A stretch of 6,468 nucleotides of DNA from Alphaproteobacteria bacterium (GTDB lineage: Bacteria; Pseudomonadota; Alphaproteobacteria; Micavibrionales; SZUA-601): NCBI GenBank assembly GCA_028290805.1, contig JAQGJA010000023.1, positions 1 to 6,468 of the forward strand, read 5' to 3'. Both the position numbers and the translations under genes were made by a program. The notes under the pieces were generated by a model. The model was not told the origin of the DNA. It ran no database searches and saw nothing but the letters and a program-made list of their open reading frames with translations. Position 1 is the first letter of the stretch. Every line of letters starts with the position of its first letter. Positions 1-5,388 of the stretch are shown one piece after another.

Positions 1-1053
1 GTCGCGTTCCTTGGTCATAAAGCTGAGGCCGATGGCGTTCAGGTCAGCTTCATCAACAGGCTGCGATCCGCCGAATTTGATCTGGATTGGCGTGTCTGCA
101 GATAAAACTAGGCGGTTGCTGACGACACTGGCAGGGCTTCCTGTAAAGGCGCCGTTGATGGCTGAAGCCAAATTCGCCGCGGTCCAGCTTGGATCCAGGG
201 CGATAGTCGCTGTTTCATCATTCAGTTTGATGTTGAAACTGTCCCCAAGAGAAAGGCTGGGCGCAAGGGTGCCTAAGGTACCTGTGATATTGACAGTGCT
301 GGTATAATTTGCCGTCGAAGCCAGGTTGGGGAAACTGTCCATCAGGTTTGCAACGGATTTGATATTGGTGCTCCCTGCCGCGGTTGCGGTGGGCGATGTC
401 GTATGGAAGAATTTCATTGTGACATCCTGGGCTTCGCCAAGCGAGTCATAAGCGGTAAAGGCGCGGCTGAAATTCGCTGCCTGAACAGCTGGTGTTGCCA
501 GAGGGTAGACGTAAGGAACTTCCTTGGCATCCAGGTTCAGCGACAGATCGGCTTTGGTGGTCGGACGGGTAATGCCGCCCAGGAAAGCCACGTCCACCGG
601 CTGCAAGCTGCCGACATCGCCGCTGCCTGCGGAAACTTTGCCGTCCTGGTCCACGGGCCAGCCCATTAGATATTTGCCGGCAGGGTTGACCAGATACCCT
701 GAAGAATCTTCAGAGAATTGTCCGGCACGCGTATATAAAGGTTCTTGCAGGGAGTCGGTAACGCTGTTTTTGACGACAAAGAAACCATTGCCTGAAATCG
801 CCATGTCGGTGGCGGAGCTGCTTTGCTGCAGGATGCCTTGCTGGTCGATGCGGGCCAGGGTCGAGGCGCGGACCGCACCCGGCGCGTAAGCGGCGGAACG
901 TGTCTGGGCGGTAACCATGCTGGAAAAGACGGCTTCGGAACGTTTGTAGCCGACTGTGTTGACATTGGCGATGTTGTCCGAAATCATCCCCATCGCTTGC
1001 GACTGGGCATTGAGGGCGGACACACCGGCGAATAAAGCACCATATAAACTCAT
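1..1053 (-). CDS. flgE: Flagellar hook protein FlgE (N-terminal 351 codons; C-terminus lies beyond the window)
   Basis: FlgE is the structural subunit of the flagellar hook, exported by the flagellar type III apparatus and polymerised outside the cell under the FlgD cap. The frame is open from the ATG at 1053 to base 1, so the gene is cut by the window edge. Residues 1-37 carry the rod/hook N-terminal signature, with ALFAGVSALNAQ followed by DNIANVNTVGYK. Residues around 75-130 match the conserved hook core (ATDMAISGNGFFVV, then YTRAGQFSEDSSGYLVN). From about residue 165 a FlaE-type D2 domain begins, with AYDSLGEAQDVTMKFF near 201-216. Residues about 253-328 look like a flagellin/hook IN motif inserted in the variable domain. 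The start is supported by AGGAG at 1065-1061, seven bases upstream. The gap to flgD is 48 nt with no terminator, so it is probably the third gene of the fliK operon. The family call is secure; total length is unknown. Confidence 0.95.
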   Translation of the reverse strand, partial: MSLYGALFAGVSALNAQSQAMGMISDNIANVNTVGYKRSEAVFSSMVTAQTRSAAYAPGAVRASTLARIDQQGILQQSSSATDMAISGNGFFVVKNSVTDSLQEPLYTRAGQFSEDSSGYLVNPAGKYLMGWPVDQDGKVSAGSGDVGSLQPVDVAFLGGITRPTTKADLSLNLDAKEVPYVYPLATPAVQAANFSRAFTAYDSLGEAQDVTMKFFHTTSPTATAAGSTNIKSVANLMDSFPNLASTANYTSTVNITGTLGTLAPSLSLGDSFNIKLNDETATIALDPSWTAANLASAINGAFTGSPASVVSNRLVLSADTPIQIKFGGSQPVDEADLNAIGLSFMTKERD

Positions 1054-1101
1054 TTGTTATCTCCTGATATCTGGTTTGAGAAAGGTTGCGTTGTTGATTG
1101 T

Positions 1102-1794
1102 TTACGAAGCTGTTGAAGTCGTCGCTGTGGGCTGGCGTACTGCCTGGACGGATCCAATCGCAACCTTCTGGTTACCGATAACGAGCATGACCTGGCCGTC
1201 GGCGGTTTCAATGCCGCTGACAGTAGAAGGGACAATGACGGTGGTCTTGACGGCTTTATCGTCTTTATCCTTGGCGCCGACGGAAACTGTATAATCGCCA
1301 TTGGCCATTATATTGCCGTCTTTGTCCTTGCCGTCCCATGTAATGCTATGGCCGCCTGCTTTGACATCGCCATTCGACGACCAGACGACATTATTATCCT
1401 TATCGAGGACGGAAACTTTTGTCTGGGTTGCATCGGCATCCAGATAGTATTTGACATTGACCGGCGAGCCGTTGAATTGTGCCTGGCCGCCGACATAATC
1501 GACTTCCTTGCCGATATAATTAAGGGCCATGTTGACGGCCGAAGACTGGCTGACTTCCAAAATAGAATTCAGTTTATCCGTTTGGGCCAGTTGCTGTTCG
1601 GCGCTGGAAAGCGAGATCAGCTGGTTGGTGAAATCTTTCGAGTCCATCGGGTTCAGCGGGTCCTGGTTTTTCAGCTGGGTGGTCAGCAAGGCCAGGAACT
1701 GGGAATAGGTGTCCTGCAAACTATTTCTGGAATTCTCGGTGGTCTTGCCGGAGCCGGCAACGCCGCCGAGGGAAAGGGATATGGCGTCTAACAT
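1102..1794 (-). CDS. flgD: Flagellar hook-capping / hook assembly protein FlgD
   Basis: FlgD sits at the tip of the growing hook, promotes FlgE polymerisation and is later replaced by FlgK. The protein is 230 residues, the usual size. Residues 33-69 carry the FlgD N-terminal hallmark: FLALLTTQLKNQDPLNPMD, then a helix ending SSAEQQL. Residues about 87-112 and 183-218 form the split tudor-like domain (NYIGKEVDY at one end, GQVMLVIGNQKVAIGSV at the other). They flank an Ig-like FlgD_ig insertion at about 115-182 with the typical W153-D-G and NGDYTVSV. The ATG at 1794 is preceded by GGAG at 1806-1803, eight bases upstream. This site lies in the 14-base gap after the fliK stop, so translation is probably coupled to fliK. 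The stop is TAA at 1104-1102. A Walker-A-like string near residues 11-18 has no accompanying ATPase motifs and is judged chance. Confidence 0.97.
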   Translation of the reverse strand: MLDAISLSLGGVAGSGKTTENSRNSLQDTYSQFLALLTTQLKNQDPLNPMDSKDFTNQLISLSSAEQQLAQTDKLNSILEVSQSSAVNMALNYIGKEVDYVGGQAQFNGSPVNVKYYLDADATQTKVSVLDKDNNVVWSSNGDVKAGGHSITWDGKDKDGNIMANGDYTVSVGAKDKDDKAVKTTVIVPSTVSGIETADGQVMLVIGNQKVAIGSVQAVRQPTATTSTAS

Positions 1795-1808
1795 GTTTCT
1801 ATCTCCAT

Positions 1809-3596
1809 TTACGCGTGATAATTGACGCGGTTATCGCTGATGATCTGGTAGTCCTGTACACTGAGCGAAGCTTCCGAAACCGCATTGCTGCCGATCCCGT
1901 CGCGTGAAAAACGTTTGCGTCCTTTGCCGAATTCAGGGGTTGGTTGCTGGGCGTTGCGTTCGTCACGTAAGTTGAAGCTCATATTCTGTGCGTTGGTGTT
2001 GATACCTGCCTGTTGCAAGGACCGTTCCAACTGGGCCGAATCTTTTTGTAATAATGCCAAAGTTTCCGGATTATCTGCGGTGATCACGGCATGGGCCTGG
2101 CCATCGCGCTGGATGCTGAGCCGCACTTCGACGCGGCCCAGTTCAAGCGGGGTCAATTGCACCGATAATTGCGTGGCTTTGTTCAATTTTGTCTGGATCT
2201 GCACGGCAACCTGTTGCACCGGACTGTCGGGCAGTTTGCTGGCGGCTTGCTGGACACCGCCCAAGGCGCTGGCGTTGCGCAACCCACCGGTCGGTGCGGC
2301 AAGCTGGATGTTTTCGACGCCGTTGCTGTGGTGCAACTGGACCGAAATTTCCTGGTCGGCGACAGGTGCGGCCAGATCGGCGCGCATCCCGGCAATTATT
2401 GCCGCATTGTTCTGGGGCGCTGCGTTAGCTTGCGTTTCATGCTTGTTAGCGACGGGACGGGCTTCGTGCGTCTCTTCCTTGACGGCTTTTGGCGCAGGGG
2501 CGGCGGCTTCTTTGGCCAGATCGGTCAGCGAAGGCGCTTCGGCTTTTTTGGTCGTCGCAAGTCCTGCGGAAAGCGCAGGCTTGGCCAGCATGGCATTAAG
2601 CTGGGCCGGTTGCACGGCTGCTGGGGTCTGGATATTGGCGGTTTTCTTGATTTCTTTTTCGGCCATGACCGGGGCGGCTTTTACGGCGGCGCTTTCTTTT
2701 GTCCCGCTTAAATCGACCGAAGCGCTGGCAAGCAGCATTTTAGTCTGGTCGGGCGTCAAGGCCGTATCCTTGGCTTTTTCATCCAAAGCCTGGATCGCCT
2801 GGCCCTGGCCTGCATGGACCAAAGATTTCACGGCGCGCAGGACAATGAAAAGGGAAAGGGGTTTCGTATTGTCGCCCAGGCTGTTTTTCAGCCCAGCTTC
2901 ATCCACGGCTGCGATGATGTCGGCAGGCCAGGTGACTTGTTTCTCCGCGCTTGGCGCGGCGGCCACGGCGGCATCAGTACCTGCTGCAGGAACAGCGGCA
3001 TCGGCCACAGGGGCCACGGCGGATAGAGGGGCTACAGCAGGGGCTGCGGCGGGCAGGGCGATCGTGATCCCGCGGAACACGTCCATGAAATCCTGCATGA
3101 ACGAGGCAATGTCAAAAGCTTTGAGGTCGTCGCCTTTGGCCACGAATTCCTTTAATTTCTGGACCATTTCGGGCGGCAGTTTCAGCGTGCCTTCCTCGCT
3201 GGCCTTGACCAGGAATTTGGCGACTTTTTGCAACGCTTTAAGGGCTTTGGTGTCCTTGACCGGGGTTGTATCCTGGGAAGCCAGTTCTTTCAGGCGTTCC
3301 TTGATCTTGGTTTTAATTTCGTTCTTCTGGCGCACGATTTCCGTTGCGGCATTTTTTTCCACTTTTTCCGCCGCTTTGGCCGGTCTTGCTTCTGGCACGC
3401 TGCGTGCATCTTCGCTGCGAAGGTCGCTTCTTGCCGCGGCCGTTCTGCTGACATCAGGCTCGGCCGGGTCGAACGAGGTCATGCTGGCCATGATGGCATC
3501 CATGAACTGGGTGCTGGAAATATCCGTGGAAGCGGTATCCATGACAGGGCGGGCTTTGACGTCGGCGGCGATTGTGTTGAGGCGGATATCTGGCAT
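1809..3596 (-). CDS. fliK: Flagellar hook-length control protein FliK
   Basis: FliK is an exported molecular ruler. It sets hook length and, through its C-terminal domain contacting FlhB, switches export from hook to filament substrates. At 595 residues it is longer than the about 400 residues of Salmonella FliK, as expected for a family with a variable ruler region. The C-terminal Flg_hook domain spans about 460-545 and contains the signature LTPLELGRVEVRL (481-493), then ITADNPETLALLQ and a helix LERSLQQAGI. The N-terminal two-thirds are low-complexity: a Lys/Glu-rich helical stretch at 72-130, then an Ala/Pro/Val-rich linker at 177-215 and further Ala/Lys-rich segments, with almost no large hydrophobic domain. 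This is typical of secreted rulers. The ATG at 3596 has a modest GGAAG at 3608-3604. The gene is first behind a sigma-54 promoter and is followed after 14 nt by flgD. The call rests on the C-terminal domain and the neighbours. Confidence 0.95.
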   Translation of the reverse strand: MPDIRLNTIAADVKARPVMDTASTDISSTQFMDAIMASMTSFDPAEPDVSRTAAARSDLRSEDARSVPEARPAKAAEKVEKNAATEIVRQKNEIKTKIKERLKELASQDTTPVKDTKALKALQKVAKFLVKASEEGTLKLPPEMVQKLKEFVAKGDDLKAFDIASFMQDFMDVFRGITIALPAAAPAVAPLSAVAPVADAAVPAAGTDAAVAAAPSAEKQVTWPADIIAAVDEAGLKNSLGDNTKPLSLFIVLRAVKSLVHAGQGQAIQALDEKAKDTALTPDQTKMLLASASVDLSGTKESAAVKAAPVMAEKEIKKTANIQTPAAVQPAQLNAMLAKPALSAGLATTKKAEAPSLTDLAKEAAAPAPKAVKEETHEARPVANKHETQANAAPQNNAAIIAGMRADLAAPVADQEISVQLHHSNGVENIQLAAPTGGLRNASALGGVQQAASKLPDSPVQQVAVQIQTKLNKATQLSVQLTPLELGRVEVRLSIQRDGQAHAVITADNPETLALLQKDSAQLERSLQQAGINTNAQNMSFNLRDERNAQQPTPEFGKGRKRFSRDGIGSNAVSEASLSVQDYQIISDNRVNYHA

Positions 3597-3621
3597 TTTG
3601 GTACTTCCGGGGTTGCGCGAA

Positions 3622-3647
3622 TTTCAGGGGGTGGATGTGTCCTGAAA
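3622..3647. repeat. 7-bp inverted repeat straddling the predicted fliK transcription start
   Basis: TTTCAGG at 3622-3628 and its exact reverse complement CCTGAAA at 3641-3647 are separated by 12 bp, so arm centres are 19 bp apart, about two helical turns. Relative to the predicted sigma-54 start at 3644 the element runs from -3 to +23. Because one arm lies partly upstream of the start, a full RNA hairpin would not form, so a protein-binding DNA site is the more natural reading. The function is inferred. Confidence 0.4.
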
Positions 3648-3654
3648 GACGTAA

Positions 3655-3670
3655 TGCAAACCCCGTGCCA
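3655..3670 (-). promoter_or_regulatory. Sigma-54 (RpoN) promoter for fliK-flgD-flgE
   Basis: Read on the minus strand, the 16-mer TGGCACGGGGTTTGCA matches the sigma-54 consensus TGGCACGRNNNTTGCW at every defined position and is preceded by T, the preferred pyrimidine. The invariant GG is at 3669-3668 (-25/-24) and the GC at 3657-3656 (-13/-12). Transcription should start near 3644, giving a 48-nt leader before the fliK ATG at 3596. Sigma-54 control of hook genes is established in Caulobacter and several other polarly flagellated bacteria, so the context fits. Transcription would require an NtrC-family activator such as FlbD or FleQ, which is not in the window. Confidence 0.9.
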
Positions 3671-3719
3671 AAAGGCGGGATATAACGGATGTTATTCTAG
3701 TTAAGGGAAGAAAGGCCGG

Positions 3720-4628
3720 TTACGGCACCTTGCGCAAGGCATAGAGCACGGTAAAACGGCTGGCCACCATGGCGATGACGCCAGCAATCAGAGGTGTCAG
3801 CACCAGCCAGAGCCATTGCAGGGGCGACAAATGGATGCCGGGCAATAAGGTGTCGCCCAGCCCTTGTTTGGCCATGCCGATCCCGGCCATGGTCAGCAGC
3901 GCTGCGAATAATCCGCCCGCCGCACCCTCGATGGCCAGGCGAAAGGCCTGGCGTTGAAACTGAGTAGCGATATAGGAGTCGGTGGCACCGATTAAGTGTA
4001 AAAGATCGACTTCTTCTTTATGGAGTGCAAGGCGGGTGCGTGATGTGGCCGCTACGGTCAATGCTGCGGTAAAACCCAAAATCAACGAGATGGCAATCAA
4101 AACCATGCGACACGCCTTTGCCAGTTGCATCAAATCTGCCAGCCATTCCTCATGCGTGTCAAGTACTGCGGTGGGAATGGTTTTTTTCGCCGTTTCCCCT
4201 ATCAAAGCGGGTGTGGCCGCCCGGTTGTTATCGGCCCGGGTGATGTCGATCATCACGGGCAAAGGCAGTTCGGCCAAAGCCGCGCCGGTGCCCAGCCAGG
4301 GGCCGACCAAAGCGCCGATATCCTCCAGGCTTAAGATACGCGCCGAAACGCCGCTTAATTTATTAAGCTCGCGCACAAGGTCGTTTTGCTTATCCGCCGA
4401 AACCATATTGCTCTTATTATAAGGGATCTCGATCGTCATCCGGCCCGACAATCCCGCCTGCCAGACGCTTTGGGCCGAAGTCAGGGCGAAAACCAGTACC
4501 ATGACCAGCACGGTCAGGTAACTCATCACGCCAATCGTCCACGAGACCAGATGCCCGCCGCTGCCGCGATGCAATGGCAGGTCATAGCGCTTTGGTGCGC
4601 GTTTCTTGTTATTCTTTGCTTTGGTCAT
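3720..4628 (-). CDS. ftsX: Cell-division ABC transporter permease-like protein FtsX
   Basis: FtsX is the membrane partner of FtsE. In well-studied bacteria it relays FtsE ATPase activity to periplasmic peptidoglycan hydrolase activators at the division septum. The 302-residue protein has the FtsX plan: a Lys/Arg-rich cytoplasmic N-terminus (1-26), TM1 about 28-50, a periplasmic domain about 51-172, then TM2 about 174-195, TM3 about 231-253 and TM4 about 270-292. The cytoplasmic loop between TM2 and TM3 holds the conserved HKEEVDLLHLIGATDSYIA (203-221) that contacts FtsE. It is shorter than E. coli FtsX (352), mainly at the N-terminus. The ATG overlaps the ftsE stop by one base (TGATG, 4630-4626), and no strong Shine-Dalgarno is seen, so translation is probably coupled. 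The stop is TAA at 3722-3720. The periplasmic partner is not encoded in this window. Confidence 0.95.
   Translation of the reverse strand: MTKAKNNKKRAPKRYDLPLHRGSGGHLVSWTIGVMSYLTVLVMVLVFALTSAQSVWQAGLSGRMTIEIPYNKSNMVSADKQNDLVRELNKLSGVSARILSLEDIGALVGPWLGTGAALAELPLPVMIDITRADNNRAATPALIGETAKKTIPTAVLDTHEEWLADLMQLAKACRMVLIAISLILGFTAALTVAATSRTRLALHKEEVDLLHLIGATDSYIATQFQRQAFRLAIEGAAGGLFAALLTMAGIGMAKQGLGDTLLPGIHLSPLQWLWLVLTPLIAGVIAMVASRFTVLYALRKVP
3728..3739. repeat. Perfect 12-bp palindrome in the ftsX 3' end; possible activator site
   Basis: CCTTGCGCAAGG is a perfect palindrome located at -84 to -95 from the predicted fliK start. That distance is typical for enhancer sites of NtrC-family activators. 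It lies in the codons for the last residues of FtsX (ALRKV), so coding constraint could also explain it. No match to a specific activator consensus is claimed. Confidence 0.25.
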
Positions 4629-5305
4629 CAGGCCGCTTTCTTGCTTCCGGCAATGACCGAGACGCTGCCTTGGCCCAAATGCAGTTGCGGATGGCCAAAT
4701 TCCTGGACCAGCCCTTCATTATGGGTGGCCACCACGATGGTCGTGCCCATGCGGTTCAACTCGTCGAACAGATGCAGCAAACGCATGCCGATGGCGTCGT
4801 CCAGGTTCCCGGTCGGTTCGTCGGCCAGCAATAAACGCGGGCGGCTGATAATGGCGCGGGCGATGGCGACGCGCTGTTTTTGCCCGCCCGACAATGTGGG
4901 CGGCCGGGATTTGACATGGTCACCAAGCCCCACCCATTTCAGCAATTCATTGACATTGCTTTTCAGTTCTTTTTCCTCGCGTCCGACAATGCGCAATGGC
5001 AAAGCGACATTGTCGAATACGCTCAGATGGTCCAGCAAACGGAAATCCTGGAAGACGACGCCGATCTGGCGGCGCAAAGGCAAGATCGTTTCGCGCGTCA
5101 GCCCGTGCAGATCCTGGCCGAACATCATAATCTTGCCGCCCGTCGGCCGCAGCCCAAGATAAAGCAGCTTCAGCATGGTCGATTTTCCGGCACCGCTCGG
5201 CCCGGTCAGGAAATGAAAAGATCCCGGCTCCAGCGTGAAATTCAAATCATGCAGGATTTCCGGACCGGTCTCATAGCGCAGGGCGACTTTTTCGAACTGG
5301 ATCAT
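4628..5305 (-). CDS. ftsE: Cell-division ATP-binding protein FtsE
   Basis: FtsE is the ABC ATPase of the FtsEX complex, acting at the cytoplasmic face of the septum with FtsX. The 225-residue protein contains every ABC motif: Walker A GPSGAGKST (35-43), Q-loop Q86 in VVFQDFRLL, signature LSGGQ (138-142), Walker B LLLADEP (158-164) with catalytic E163, D-loop NLD (167-169) and switch H195 in VVATHNEG. FQDFRLL, the PEILHDLNF start region and the length (E. coli FtsE is 222) favour FtsE over LolD- or MacB-type ATPases, and the overlapping ftsX settles it. The start at 5305 gives the standard MIQFEKV opening. No Shine-Dalgarno precedes it, and a candidate -10 box ends only six bases upstream, which suggests a leaderless transcript. 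The gene is divergent from alaS. Confidence 0.97.
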   Translation of the reverse strand: MIQFEKVALRYETGPEILHDLNFTLEPGSFHFLTGPSGAGKSTMLKLLYLGLRPTGGKIMMFGQDLHGLTRETILPLRRQIGVVFQDFRLLDHLSVFDNVALPLRIVGREEKELKSNVNELLKWVGLGDHVKSRPPTLSGGQKQRVAIARAIISRPRLLLADEPTGNLDDAIGMRLLHLFDELNRMGTTIVVATHNEGLVQEFGHPQLHLGQGSVSVIAGSKKAA

Positions 5306-5311
5306 GCCGCC

Positions 5312-5339
5312 AGCATAGCAATTCTTACAGGCGTGACAA
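5312..5339 (-). promoter_or_regulatory. Candidate sigma-70-type promoter for ftsEX, implying a leaderless mRNA
   Basis: On the minus strand TTGTCA (5339-5334, 5 of 6) and TATGCT (5317-5312, 4 of 6) are 16 bp apart. The -10 ends six bases before the ftsE ATG, so the start site would fall at or beside the A of the start codon. The absence of any Shine-Dalgarno before ftsE agrees with this. Its -35 box overlaps that proposed for alaS on the other strand. Confidence 0.4.
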
Positions 5340-5347
5340 TTGCCTGT
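5327..5347. repeat. Inverted repeat ACAGGC-N9-GCCTGT in the ftsE/alaS divergent promoter region
   Basis: Perfect 6-bp arms ACAGGC (5327-5332) and GCCTGT (5342-5347) flank nine bases that contain both candidate -35 boxes. A TTACAGG overlapping the left arm (5325-5331) recurs at 5376-5382 at the alaS ribosome-binding site. A protein bound here could affect both genes. E. coli AlaRS is known to repress its own gene through a palindrome at its promoter, which makes autoregulation one candidate role, unproven here. Confidence 0.4.
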
Positions 5348-5361
5348 TTACGCGGTAAAAC
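5333..5361 (+). promoter_or_regulatory. Candidate sigma-70-type promoter for alaS
   Basis: GTGACA at 5333-5338 (5 of 6 to TTGACA) and TAAAAC at 5356-5361 (4 of 6 to TATAAT) are spaced by 17 bp. They would start transcription near 5368, leaving a leader of about 21 nt that contains the short AGG ribosome-binding site. No better-placed pair was seen in the 83-bp gap. The assignment is by eye. Confidence 0.4.
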
Positions 5362-5388
5362 GAAAGAAGCTTAAATTACAGGTCCTCT

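Noticed and set aside
1054..1101. Promoter or terminator in the flgD-flgE gap.
   Set aside because: The 48 bases hold only the flgE Shine-Dalgarno and a GATATC hexamer. There is no GC-rich stem with a T tract and no credible promoter boxes.
1741..1764. Walker-A-like string GVAGSGKT at FlgD residues 11-18.
   Set aside because: It fits GxxxxGKT by letters only. It lies in the flexible FlgD N-terminus, with no Walker B or nucleotide-binding fold, and FlgD is exported where ATP is absent.
1885..3645. A 586-codon open frame on the plus strand, antisense to almost all of fliK, plus smaller plus-strand frames in the same region.
   Set aside because: Its codons share third positions with fliK codons, a register that often stays open opposite Ala/Lys-rich coding sequence. 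The translation is Ser/Ala/Cys/Trp-rich without recognisable domains. The minus frame has a clear FliK C-terminal domain.
3661..3679. Possible ftsX terminator hairpin (CCCGCC-TTTT-GGC, bulge, GGG) on the minus strand.
   Set aside because: The stem is short and needs a 2-nt bulge. Only three T residues follow, and the bases are accounted for by the sigma-54 -24 element.
5327..5347. LexA/SOS box at the ACAGGC-N9-GCCTGT repeat.
   Set aside because: The half-sites face the wrong way for the CTGT-N8-ACAG type and do not match the alphaproteobacterial GTTC-N7-GTTC type.
4386..5374. Plus-strand open frames (258 and 164 codons) opposite ftsX/ftsE.
   Set aside because: They mirror strongly conserved ABC ATPase and FtsX coding sequence. 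Their own translations show no domain.
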